This document shows, piece by piece, positions 7,360 through 15,177 of a stretch of 64,000 nt of DNA. The stretch's first letter is position 1. Every line of letters starts with the position of its first letter. Both the position numbers and the translations under genes were made by a program. Origin of the DNA: Niabella drilacis (GTDB lineage Bacteria; Bacteroidota; Bacteroidia; Chitinophagales; Chitinophagaceae); NCBI RefSeq assembly GCF_900101395.1, contig NZ_FMZO01000001.1:248001-312000 (forward strand), written 5' to 3'. Under the pieces are notes generated by a model. The model did no database searches. It was not told the DNA's origin and was given only the letters and a program-made list of their open reading frames with translations.

Positions 7360-8615
7360 AAATTATAAGGGATCATACGGGGCCGGTTGTCGATCAACTG
7401 CTCCGGTGTAAGAGTCGGGATTATTTTTTCAGACTGATCAAGAAGGCGGATGATAAAGCTCCGGTAAAGGAGCATGGCCGGCGGATTCCGTTCTACGATC
7501 ATGGAATACATACTGAGCGGGCGGTAGGGGACATCGCCGGTACGGTCGCGGTTAAGATCGTAACCTTCGTATTTGTCCCAGTAGTTGTCAGTAAACTGGT
7601 TGAGCATTAGCGTACCATTGGTGGCCAGGTCAAAGGTATTGCCCATGAAATTATTTTGGCGGATGCTGTTGTCCATGCAATTGGCCTGTATGCGTATGCC
7701 CCAGCCATTTTCGCGGAATACGTTGCGTGTTACCACGATCCGGTTGCTGCCGTCAAAGAGTATACCGGTCGTGTTTTTTATGAACCGGTTACCGGAGAGA
7801 CAACAGTCGGACAGTTCTTTGAATAAGATGCCATAGGCTGCATCCCCCCAGTTCTCTTCAAAAGTATTGTTCAGCATAATTACATGTTTTGTGAACATGA
7901 CGGCCACGCCGGCGCCGTTGTTTTTGAAATAATTGGTGATATAAGCATTGTTATGGGAAAACATAAAATGCAGCCCATACCGGAGATTGTTACGGGCAAT
8001 GTTGCGCCAGATAACGGAATGGGTCACAAATTCGAAATAGATACCATCGCGGTGCCCGGTAATGCGGTTGCCGGTGATCTGGAGGCTGTCACTTTTCCAG
8101 CAATGAATGCCATTGCCGGACAGGTGCTCCTCCTTTTGGGAGGCAGTTATCGTATTGTTGCGGACGATGCAGTGGGCGGCATACTGGAGGTATATACCAA
8201 AATAATTATTAAGCAGGATATTGTCTGTAATGGTTACATAAGAAGCATCATAAACTTTAATGGCGCCCGGATCGTTTAATACCGAATGCCCGGAGTTCCG
8301 GAGGGTTAACCCCTTTATGGTGACCCTGTCACTTTTTACGGACAGGATCTCATACCGGAACTCCCCGTCCAGTACGGGCATTCCCTCGCCCAGGATAAAC
8401 AGAGGCTTATCGATGATGAGGTTCCCTTCTTTATAAATGCCCCTGCCGATAATGATGCTGTCTCCCGGATGACTGGCCGCCAGCGCAGGCCTGATCTTCG
8501 TAAACGGCCCGCCGTTTCCCACGTGCAGGGTGGCTGCAGGGGTATGAAGAGGCGCCCCCACCCATAGCAGGCACGCTGAAAGCAGGCGAAGGAATATCTT
8601 AATGGGCTGCCTCAT
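7356..8615 (-). CDS. nosD: NosD, periplasmic beta-helix copper-processing protein
   Basis: The 419-residue protein has a signal peptide (hydrophobic segment about residues 7-28), then a right-handed parallel beta-helix built from short NosD/CASH repeats (ITDNILLNNYFGIYL, VRNNTITAS, ITGNRITGHRDGIYF, LSGNRFIKNTTGILF). The length fits NosD. In characterised systems NosD works with NosF and NosY on copper-sulfur centre assembly. The start lies inside the end of nosL (17-bp overlap), so the two are co-translated. Confidence 0.93.
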   Translation of the reverse strand: MRQPIKIFLRLLSACLLWVGAPLHTPAATLHVGNGGPFTKIRPALAASHPGDSIIIGRGIYKEGNLIIDKPLFILGEGMPVLDGEFRYEILSVKSDRVTIKGLTLRNSGHSVLNDPGAIKVYDASYVTITDNILLNNYFGIYLQYAAHCIVRNNTITASQKEEHLSGNGIHCWKSDSLQITGNRITGHRDGIYFEFVTHSVIWRNIARNNLRYGLHFMFSHNNAYITNYFKNNGAGVAVMFTKHVIMLNNTFEENWGDAAYGILFKELSDCCLSGNRFIKNTTGILFDGSNRIVVTRNVFRENGWGIRIQANCMDNSIRQNNFMGNTFDLATNGTLMLNQFTDNYWDKYEGYDLNRDRTGDVPYRPLSMYSMIVERNPPAMLLYRSFIIRLLDQSEKIIPTLTPEQLIDNRPRMIPYNL

Positions 8616-9651
8616 GACCGGACGCCATTTTTTGTTGGATAGTTTTATACAGCACCTCCCAGCTTATGACTGTTGCCTGGTTTTGGGCGCCATAGGCGGT
8701 TGCCGCATCCCGGCCGGCAAAAGCCGCCGTGTTCCCTGCCATCGGGCTGCGCAGGGCTTCGTTCTGCACATACCAGGCGGTAGTGGCGTCGGTTAACTGA
8801 TGGTCGTTTGTAAAATCACTGACGTAGTAATGTTGTACTAACTGGGAGGGAGTAGCTGCCGCATACCGGATCATACAGCCCAGATCGTCGAATTTGTAAA
8901 CGCGCCCCTTTGTAGTGATGAGCTCTGCGGCAAAACGCCCGTCGGATATCGACATTTTGCAGAAGTCGCAGGCATCGTGGTGCAAATGGATCGGCTCGGG
9001 ACCACTGCTGCCGCAGGAGTTCAGCATAAGGATGGTAAGCGCAGCAACAGCGGTTGGTACCTTATTTTTATGTGCCCTGCCGGGCAGGCGGCTTTCCAGT
9101 ATTGCTGCGGCTGCCAGCAATACCCCGGCGCTAATGAACAGCCATCCCCCGATGTCAGGAATGGAATATGCATGGAAGTTGAGTAGCTGTTTGGCTCCGA
9201 TAAGCGGCGGCTGGTAGGCCATCCCGGGCACCCTGATGGCGGCATTTGGGTCGAGGTTGTGACCATAGTCATACTCCCATTTCCAGAAATCAACCATAGC
9301 TACGATGCCGAATAGTAAAAAAGCACCTAACAGGAAGTAGAGCCATTTTTTCCGGCCGGCGAATGCGGTGATCATAAATAAGATGGCATAAACCGCAATG
9401 AGATAGGGAAGAACAGTGAATTCGACGAAGTCATTGCTGCGCAGGGTTCTCATCCCGATATAGTGGTTCAGGCCGTTGATGATGTCGATGTCCCCGGCTA
9501 TCCTGCTGGCCCATATCTGCAATTGCAGGCCCTCCGGGTATTGGGGGGCATCCAGGTAAATAGCCCAGATGGGTACGAACAGCGATACTGCCAGCAAGAG
9601 CGCAGCAACTACCAGTAACAGTTTGGAGCGGGATGAGATCTTCTGTTTCAT
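8599..9651 (-). CDS. nosL: Membrane-domain-NosL fusion, copper chaperone for NosZ
   Basis: Residues from about 213 on are NosL: CDFCKM (Cys228, Cys231, Met233), GRFAAELITTKGRVYKFDDLGCM and the conserved core. NosL proteins bind Cu(I) and supply copper to NosZ. About 200 residues precede this domain, with hydrophobic helices near residues 11-31, 83-100, 102-122 and 169-186. A fifth helix (about 199-212) ends in LNSCGSS, a lipobox-like sequence at exactly the place where a free NosL lipoprotein would begin. The protein is therefore an apparent fusion of a four-helix membrane module with a NosL lipoprotein. The function of the N-terminal module is unknown. Confidence 0.88.
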   Translation of the reverse strand: MKQKISSRSKLLLVVAALLLAVSLFVPIWAIYLDAPQYPEGLQLQIWASRIAGDIDIINGLNHYIGMRTLRSNDFVEFTVLPYLIAVYAILFMITAFAGRKKWLYFLLGAFLLFGIVAMVDFWKWEYDYGHNLDPNAAIRVPGMAYQPPLIGAKQLLNFHAYSIPDIGGWLFISAGVLLAAAAILESRLPGRAHKNKVPTAVAALTILMLNSCGSSGPEPIHLHHDACDFCKMSISDGRFAAELITTKGRVYKFDDLGCMIRYAAATPSQLVQHYYVSDFTNDHQLTDATTAWYVQNEALRSPMAGNTAAFAGRDAATAYGAQNQATVISWEVLYKTIQQKMASGHEAAH

Positions 9652-9712
9652 TGGAGCGGTATTTTTATTTATGAAAGAGAGTGTTGTCTTTTGTTAGCCG
9701 GTAAAAAAAATG

Positions 9713-9753
9713 CTGAAAAAAAAGGGCGAGCGTGTTTTGCGCGCTGCCCTTTT
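9713..9753 (-). terminator. Hairpin with T-run between nosZ and nosL
   Basis: An inverted repeat (AAAGGGC at 9721-9727 with GCCCTTT at 9746-9752, extended by an inner AGCG/CGCT) is followed on the minus strand by a T-rich tract. It lies 24 bp after the nosZ stop and would partly terminate transcripts, giving more nosZ than nosLDFY mRNA. Confidence 0.65.
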
Positions 9754-9776
9754 GATCGAACATGGCTGGTGTTCGT

Positions 9777-11771
9777 TTATTGGACAGTGGGTTCTGGCTT
9801 CTCGTTCTTGTCTCCCAGGCTAAACCGCAGGGGAACCGTGCTGCCTTTTGGCGAAACCCTTACATACCCCGACATTTCCTGGTGCAATGCGGAACAAAAA
9901 TCGGTACAATAGATGGGGAATATGCCGGTGCGATCGGGGATCCATTTCAGGGTGAGTGTTTCCCCGGGCATTACGAGCAGCTCACCGTTGGCGGCGCCTT
10001 TTACGCCAAATCCGTGGGGCACATCCCAGTCCTGCTCCAAGTTGGTAACATGGAAAAGCACTTCATCGCCAAGCTGCACCCCTTCGATATTATCCGGTGC
10101 AAAATGTGAGCGAACGGCAGTGATGTATACGTGAACCTGGTTACCCTGGCGCACTACTTTTGCTTCCGCCTCGCCTTTTGTGACAAAGGGATGCTTATTG
10201 GCATTGATGTCAAAGATCTTCAGCTGCTTGTCCCTGATCAGCTCCGCCGGTACCGCCTGCGCGTAGTGTGGCTCGCCAATAGTGGGATAGTCGAGGATCA
10301 GCTCCATCTTGTCGCCGCTGATATCATATAGTTGCGCGCTTTGCGAAAGTTCCGGTCCTGTAGGCAGGTAGCGGTCCTTGGTGATCTTGTTATACGCCAC
10401 CAGGTACTTTCCAAAAGGCTTTTTGCTATCGCCGCCCGGTATCATCAGGTGTCCTACAGAGTAATAGGTAGGTTGCCGGTCAAGTACTTTCAGGTCTTTG
10501 ATATTCCATTTTACAACTTCTGAGGATACAAAGAATGAGGTGTATGCGTTTCCCTTCCCGTCGAACTCTGTATGCAGGGGGCCCAGGCCGGGTTTCTGTA
10601 CTTCGCCGTACAGGGCGGCCTCATATTTGATAACGGGCAGGCCGGCATATGTTTCCTGCTCAAAATCTTTCGCGGCAATAGCCTTCTGGATCTTGTCATA
10701 GCTGAATACCGGCAGCAGTGCAGCCAGCTTGCCGCTGCCTACAATATACTCACCCGTGGGATCCACATCGCATCCGTGTGGCGATTTGGGGCAGGGAATA
10801 AAGTAAACAATATCCGGGAAGTCTGCGACATCCAGCACGGTTACTTCATTTTCCATTGCTGATTTTGCAGTATGGGTTGCTTCATCATAGGTGTTATGGG
10901 CATATTTTACAGAATGTTTTTTGCCTTTTCCGGCTTTTACGTATTCCTCGGCTTTTTTCCAGTTCACGGCCATGATAAAGTCTTTATCTCTCCGTGATGC
11001 GTTTACTTCCAGCAGCGTATTGGCCTGCTCGGTATTATAAGTGCTGAAGAAAAACCAGTCGTGAGACTTTCCCTTACCCGCATGGGAAAGATCAAAGTTT
11101 ACACCAGGCGTTTTTAACTGAAACGCTATCTTCATCTCCCCGTTTGTTTTATCTACACTTACAAAGCTGATATGTCCTTTGAAGTTTTCTTTATAGGAAT
11201 TGATCGGGATATCGCCATTGACATCATCGGGTGGTACGCTAAAACGGGTACCTGCTACGATATACTCCGAGTTTTCGGTGCTGAAGGGGGAGCTGTGGTT
11301 CCCGGCACTATTGGGCAGTTCAAGGATCTCCGCAGTGCGGAAGGTCTTCAGGTCCACCCGCGCAAGCCTGGGTGTGTTATTGCCGTTTACGAATACCCAT
11401 CTGCCATCGGCCTGGCCATCGGTCATCGACATTTCCACGTGATGAAGGTCGTCCCAGGGAACGAAGCCGTGCGATGTGTTGAGCATGGGTTTGGTTTCTT
11501 CACTATAGCCCCAGCCTTTTTCAGGATCGACAGAAAAAACGGGGATCACGCGCAGCAGGCGCCCGCTGGGCAGGCCGTAAACACTAAGCTGCCCGCTGAA
11601 CCCCCCGGATACAAAATTGTAAAACTCATCGTATTTGCCGGGAGGTACATAAACTTTTGATGCGGCGTTGCCGCTAACAGCAGTGCCTGCGCTTTTAGGT
11701 TTACAGGAAGTAACGGATACCGTGGCCGCAGCCAGGAAAAGTACAGGGGTTATGAAATTTTTAATATACAT
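9777..11771 (-). CDS. nosZ: Nitrous oxide reductase, atypical (clade II-like)
   Basis: The 664-residue enzyme reduces N2O to N2 in the periplasm. The N-terminus is a Sec/lipoprotein-type signal (SVTSCKP), not a twin-arginine signal, which with the neighbouring cytochrome c is typical of clade II NosZ. CuZ-region histidines appear in DDLHHVEMS, PHGCDVD, LHTEFDG and GEPHYAQ. The C-terminal cupredoxin domain has the CuA motif CTDFCSALHQEM (Cys622, Cys626, His630, Met633) plus the histidine in DVPHGFG. All expected copper ligands I can identify are present, so it should be active. The downstream maturation genes and upstream cytochrome c support the assignment. Confidence 0.96.
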   Translation of the reverse strand: MYIKNFITPVLFLAAATVSVTSCKPKSAGTAVSGNAASKVYVPPGKYDEFYNFVSGGFSGQLSVYGLPSGRLLRVIPVFSVDPEKGWGYSEETKPMLNTSHGFVPWDDLHHVEMSMTDGQADGRWVFVNGNNTPRLARVDLKTFRTAEILELPNSAGNHSSPFSTENSEYIVAGTRFSVPPDDVNGDIPINSYKENFKGHISFVSVDKTNGEMKIAFQLKTPGVNFDLSHAGKGKSHDWFFFSTYNTEQANTLLEVNASRRDKDFIMAVNWKKAEEYVKAGKGKKHSVKYAHNTYDEATHTAKSAMENEVTVLDVADFPDIVYFIPCPKSPHGCDVDPTGEYIVGSGKLAALLPVFSYDKIQKAIAAKDFEQETYAGLPVIKYEAALYGEVQKPGLGPLHTEFDGKGNAYTSFFVSSEVVKWNIKDLKVLDRQPTYYSVGHLMIPGGDSKKPFGKYLVAYNKITKDRYLPTGPELSQSAQLYDISGDKMELILDYPTIGEPHYAQAVPAELIRDKQLKIFDINANKHPFVTKGEAEAKVVRQGNQVHVYITAVRSHFAPDNIEGVQLGDEVLFHVTNLEQDWDVPHGFGVKGAANGELLVMPGETLTLKWIPDRTGIFPIYCTDFCSALHQEMSGYVRVSPKGSTVPLRFSLGDKNEKPEPTVQ

Positions 11772-11811
11772 AGAGCGTATGACTTTTGAGTTTGGAAATT
11801 ACGGGCGGGCT

Positions 11812-12297
11812 TTAGTGAGCGCCGTCATTCTGGCGCATAAACTCCAGGATGCTTCTGGCTTCGTCTTCAGAAAGATTTTGGTTGGGCATGCGCACCAGGC
11901 AAAGCTCAAGCTGGGCCTGCACTTCGGGGTCCTTGTCGATCATCGGATCGGGGTTGGTAATGAAGTTCATAATCCAGTGCGGAGTCTTCCGGGTCGTTAC
12001 GCCTTTCCAGCCCGGCCCCACCAGCTTTTCATCGGTTGTTTTGTGGCAGGAGAAGCATTTGGTTGCTGCAATAGATTTACCTTTGTCTGCCATGGCAGCA
12101 TCCAGCGGTCCAATTTTGATATTGGTTTCGTCAAACTTGCCTTCGCCTCGTTTGGGATCATAGTCTGCAGGTGCTTTCGTTGCGCTTGCAGGTGCTGCTG
12201 CTGATTCAGCAGCCGGTGCGGAGGTCTCAGACCCGCCGCAGGCACCAAGGCAAATGATCAATGCCAGGCCCAGTACGGTAAGGATTTTTTTCTTCAT
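11812..12297 (-). CDS. Lipoprotein c-type cytochrome, probable electron donor to NosZ
   Basis: A 161-residue protein when started at MKKKILTVLGL, which gives a lipoprotein signal ending LGACGG. A longer frame from 12366 would overlap an 18-bp palindrome and has no signal, so I reject it. One haem-c motif is present (CFSCH), followed by VGPGWKGV, and a distal methionine lies near RMPNQNLSEDEA. An Ala/Pro-rich linker separates the lipid anchor from the haem domain. It precedes nosZ by 40 bp on the same strand, so it probably carries electrons to NosZ. Confidence 0.9.
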   Translation of the reverse strand: MKKKILTVLGLALIICLGACGGSETSAPAAESAAAPASATKAPADYDPKRGEGKFDETNIKIGPLDAAMADKGKSIAATKCFSCHKTTDEKLVGPGWKGVTTRKTPHWIMNFITNPDPMIDKDPEVQAQLELCLVRMPNQNLSEDEARSILEFMRQNDGAH

Positions 12298-12321
12298 ATT
12301 GTGATTGATTTGATTCGGGAT

Positions 12322-12368
12322 CAAAAGTAGGCCGGGTTTTGCTGCCCGTTTTATGACCTTGGTCATAA
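12322..12368 (-). promoter_or_regulatory. cyt c-nosZ promoter with Crp/Fnr-like palindrome
   Basis: A minus-strand TACTTTTG -7 element (12322-12329) is preceded by a perfect 18-bp palindrome TTATGACCTTGGTCATAA (12351-12368). The palindrome centre lies about 43 bp upstream of the predicted transcription start, the position used by class II Crp/Fnr activators. It is also about 107 bp upstream of the divergent hemerythrin gene and could serve both. Confidence 0.65.
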
Positions 12369-12474
12369 GCAGATAAATTCTATATCAGTATCTTTCCTGT
12401 ATTATATACACCGGAAAATAACATGCGATGCGCTGGGCCCCGATGGTTCACCGGTCGCAGATAAAAAAGAGATC

Positions 12475-12933
12475 ATGAAACGGCACGAAAGCATTGTACC
12501 ACTATCCCGGGATCATCACCATGGGTTACTATGTTGCTGGAAGATACGACAGGGGATCAAAAAAAAGGTTGCGGTGACAAGGATCGGCGCTTATATCCGG
12601 TACTTTTGGGATATCCATTTAAAGGACCATTTTGATGAGGAAGAGCAGTGGCTGTTTGTTGCCGGGGATGCACAGTGCGCGCAGGCGATAGCAGAGCACC
12701 GCAGGCTGCAGGCATTGCAGGAGACCATTGCGGCAAACGCGGTAACAGGGGATGTAGAAGCTTTTGCCGATCTGCTGGACCGGCATATCCGGTTTGAAGA
12801 GCGAATATTGTTTCCGCACCTGGAGCAGACCCTTTCCGCGGAAAAAATGGCGGTGATCGGAACCGCTCTGGAAGCGTCGCATAAGAAGACCGGACAGGAC
12901 GACTATCCGGATGCTTTTTGGCTGGATACCTGA
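12475..12933 (+). CDS. Hemerythrin-domain protein
   Basis: The 152-residue protein is a single HHE/hemerythrin-like domain with di-iron ligand candidates in LSRDHHHGL, DHFDEEEQWLF, AEHRRLQ and HIRFEERILFPHLE. There is no signal peptide, so it should be cytoplasmic. Related proteins bind O2 or NO or protect iron-sulfur enzymes. It is divergent from the cytochrome c-nosZ operon and may share the Crp/Fnr-like palindrome between them, which fits a nitrosative-stress role. Confidence 0.85.
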   Translation: MKRHESIVPLSRDHHHGLLCCWKIRQGIKKKVAVTRIGAYIRYFWDIHLKDHFDEEEQWLFVAGDAQCAQAIAEHRRLQALQETIAANAVTGDVEAFADLLDRHIRFEERILFPHLEQTLSAEKMAVIGTALEASHKKTGQDDYPDAFWLDT

Positions 12934-12965
12934 TCCCGGGCGGTTGGGGGAACACCTGGCCGGGC

Positions 12966-13123
12966 AAAAAAAAATGGACATACTGCAGAGAGCCAGAGCA
13001 TATCCATTGTCAACCCGTCATCGCAGAAGCACTTAGTTGGCCTGTTTTAACTAGCAACGGCACACTTAAGATCAAAAAAGCAATAGTGCAGGCAAATTGC
13101 CTGACAGCATCTGCAATTTTGGA
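12966..13123 (-). ncRNA. Candidate small RNA of about 157 nt
   Basis: The 433-bp gap 12934-13366 has no convincing ORF but has a complete minus-strand transcription unit. It has a TACCTTTG -7 element (13129-13136), a TTG -33 element 20 nt upstream (13157-13159) and, about 150 nt downstream, a 10-bp stem with two G.U pairs directly followed by nine T residues (12966-13006). Those two positions pair only in the minus-strand RNA (A.C in the plus strand), which supports orientation. Internal hairpins include CAGGCAA-A-TTGCCTG (13089-13103). I do not recognise the RNA family. Confidence 0.5.
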
Positions 13124-13141
13124 GGCCACAAAGGTACAATA

Positions 13142-13183
13142 TTAATCGTTATAAGTCAACGATCGTTGACTTATAACGATTAA
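13142..13183. promoter_or_regulatory. 42-bp perfect palindrome, probable repressor operator
   Basis: Positions 13142-13183 form an uninterrupted perfect palindrome centred at 13162.5. It contains overlapping ATCGTT-N7-AACGAT units that share the central AACGATCGTT. It covers the -33 element of the candidate small-RNA promoter and lies 184 bp upstream of the TetR gene. TetR proteins commonly bind such nested palindromes, so the adjacent regulator is the likely ligand. Confidence 0.7.
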
Positions 13184-13366
13184 GCGGTTGCCGGAAGTAA
13201 AAAAAATATACCTCAGCCGCCCTTGCCTGATATGGAATTTAAAGCAGATGTATAAAAGTTTTGAATTATTTAAGGTTCCCCGGAAAGATTTTTAATATTT
13301 CAAATGAAAGGTATTTTTTGGGAAATTGATAAAAATAAGGACCTTTAGAGGCTGTTTACTATCAAC

Positions 13367-14011
13367 ATGAGACAAAGAGCTACACAGGAACCAAAGCGTG
13401 ATAAGCAGAAGTCGATGCAGAAACTGCTGCATTCTGTAGGGGCGATCCTTCAAAAAGACGGGTACAAGGCACTAAAGGCCAGTAATATTGCCGCGCATGC
13501 AAAGCTCGACAAAAAGCTGATCTATAATTATTTTGGAAGCCTGGGTGGGCTGATCGATGCCTATCTGAAGAAGAATGATTTCTGGAAAAGAACAGAGTTC
13601 CTTGCAACAGAAAAGGAACCGCTTACAGACCTGGATGCGGACACGATAATGTCGATCCTGAAAGGGCAGTTTGAATTTCTTGAGCATTCAGTGGAAATGC
13701 AGAACATTATCCTTTGGGAGTTATGCGAAATGAACCCGCTGCTGCAGGCGATACTGGAAGAGCGGGAGCAATTTGGTGAGCAGCTGCTGAAGCTGTCGGA
13801 CCCCTATTTCAAAAATACGTCGGTGAACTTCCGGGCGATCAATGCCCTGCTTGTATCGGCGATCTATTATATTGTCCTGCATTCCCGTTACAACACCAAT
13901 ACCATCTGCGGTATTCACAGCACTACCAGAAAAGGGAAGGAGCAGCTGCTGGGCTCGATCCGGCAGATCATTGACTGGTGCTATCGTGAGGCTGCTGAGC
14001 AGCAACGTTGA
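13367..14011 (+). CDS. TetR/AcrR-family regulator
   Basis: A 214-residue protein with an N-terminal TetR helix-turn-helix (KLLHSVGAILQKDGYKALKASNIAAHAKLDKKLIYNYFGSLGGLIDAYL) and a C-terminal helical ligand domain (EHSVEMQNIILWELCEMNPLL and after). No efflux pump or enzyme gene is adjacent on the same strand. It is preceded by a long palindrome and a candidate small RNA on the opposite strand, so these are its most likely targets. The ligand is unknown. Confidence 0.85.
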   Translation: MRQRATQEPKRDKQKSMQKLLHSVGAILQKDGYKALKASNIAAHAKLDKKLIYNYFGSLGGLIDAYLKKNDFWKRTEFLATEKEPLTDLDADTIMSILKGQFEFLEHSVEMQNIILWELCEMNPLLQAILEEREQFGEQLLKLSDPYFKNTSVNFRAINALLVSAIYYIVLHSRYNTNTICGIHSTTRKGKEQLLGSIRQIIDWCYREAAEQQR

Positions 14012-14044
14012 AGCAGCGCCGGTATAAGCCCGCGGCGTCTCAAA

Positions 14045-14536
14045 TTATACATTGTTCTTTTCACGCGCATGCAAAGCCAGTGCAGCATCGGTAAGTGCTG
14101 TATCTGCCAGGCGCCCTTCTGTTTCTGTGATGGCTTTGAACAGGTTGTTCTTAGTGGCTGTTATTTGCAGGATGGCCTGTGTAAGCAGTTCCCAGACGGG
14201 CTGCATCTCCAGCACCAGGGACTGTCCTTTGGGGGAAAGTTGCAATAGCCGTTTGCGGTCATCCTGGGGGTGTTTTCTGGAACGGACCAGTTTCTCCTTT
14301 TGCAGTTCTTTTAACAGGCTGATGGTGGAAGGATGGCTATAGCCGATCTCCCGGGCCAGGGCAACCACGCTCAGCACATGGTTCTTATGCAGCGCATAGA
14401 TCACGGGAAACCATTTGGGATCAAAGCTGATGCCACAGGCGCGGTAAACTTCCAGCCCCTGTTTCCGGATGCTTTCACTAAGCCGCTGCAGCCGGGTTGC
14501 CAGTGCGAGGATGCCGGCTTCGTCGATCGTATTCAT
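14045..14536 (-). CDS. MarR-family regulator
   Basis: The 163-residue protein has a MarR winged helix (PVIYALHKNHVLSVVALAREIGYSHPSTISLLKELQKEKLVRSRKHPQDDRKRLLQLSPKG). It is the second gene of a two-gene minus-strand unit, 7 bp after the GNAT acetyltransferase, and is probably an autorepressor acting at the 20-bp palindrome upstream of that gene. Its convergence with the TetR gene leaves only about 33 bp between them. Confidence 0.88.
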   Translation of the reverse strand: MNTIDEAGILALATRLQRLSESIRKQGLEVYRACGISFDPKWFPVIYALHKNHVLSVVALAREIGYSHPSTISLLKELQKEKLVRSRKHPQDDRKRLLQLSPKGQSLVLEMQPVWELLTQAILQITATKNNLFKAITETEGRLADTALTDAALALHAREKNNV

Positions 14537-14543
14537 AATAAGC

Positions 14544-15029
14544 TCAGTTCTTAAGGGTGCGGTAATAAAAGATGTTATCTACAGGCATTTTCGGAAAAAC
14601 AGCCGGGAGCGCTGCTTCTGCGATCCGGGTGAAGCCATTCTTCTCATAAAACCGTTGTGCCGCTTTCAGCTGTTCTACGGTACCCAGGTACAGGGCCTGC
14701 AGCTGTTGCTGCCTGCTGTACCTGATGAGGGTGTCCAGCAGTTCCCCGGCAATACCGGGGCGGGCGCCCCGGTGCTCTTTTCTTACAAACATTTTCCGGA
14801 TCGCCCCGATCGGTCCTGCATGCATAAGAGCGATTGTGCCTACCAGGACGTTCTCCGAAAAAGCTCCCCAGAAATTTCCGCCGGGGCGTATATATGTGGT
14901 CTCAATATCGAGCAGGTCCGGCTGGCTTTCCAGTGTTACCGGCACATTGAATTCTACCTGCTGAATGGGCAGGATCAGCTCTGTAATAGCGTTACAATAG
15001 CTGTTGTCGAGTTCCTTTATCGTAAACAT
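14544..15029 (-). CDS. GNAT-family N-acetyltransferase
   Basis: The 161-residue protein has GNAT features: TIALMHAGPIGAIRKMFVRKEHRGARPGIAGELLDTLIRYSRQQ, with the acetyl-CoA loop region altered to RGARPGIA, and the C-terminal YLGTVEQLKAAQRFYEKNGFTRI block. The substrate is unknown. It resembles the small acetyltransferases often co-encoded with MarR regulators, and here the two genes are 7 bp apart and share one operator-promoter. Confidence 0.85.
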   Translation of the reverse strand: MFTIKELDNSYCNAITELILPIQQVEFNVPVTLESQPDLLDIETTYIRPGGNFWGAFSENVLVGTIALMHAGPIGAIRKMFVRKEHRGARPGIAGELLDTLIRYSRQQQLQALYLGTVEQLKAAQRFYEKNGFTRIAEAALPAVFPKMPVDNIFYYRTLKN

Positions 15030-15043
15030 AGGGTCTTTTGATG

Positions 15044-15068
15044 CAAATATACGTAGTTAACTACGTAT
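15044..15068 (-). promoter_or_regulatory. GNAT-MarR promoter with 20-bp palindrome
   Basis: A minus-strand TATATTTG -7 element (15044-15051) overlaps the perfect palindrome ATACGTAGTTAACTACGTAT (15049-15068) that extends into the -33/-7 spacer. The arrangement matches the MarR operator at 2344-2366 and suggests autorepression by the downstream MarR protein. Confidence 0.75.
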
Positions 15069-15177
15069 CTGAATACATTTATTTCCCGGCTGCAGGCTTT
15101 GCCTTGTTTTGCCGACAGGGGGTGCCCCGGGGATGCCTGCGGCTCAAAACAATAAAAACGTGGCTATATTTGTAGCT

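Noticed and set aside
12966-13123. 6S RNA or SRP RNA identity for the small-RNA candidate
   Set aside because: Length is plausible for 6S, but I could not see the long closing stem and central bubble, nor the SRP tetraloop motif; left unassigned.
12918-13145. 75-codon plus-strand ORF after the hemerythrin gene
   Set aside because: It starts inside the hemerythrin gene and crosses the candidate small RNA terminator and promoter; no protein-like motif.
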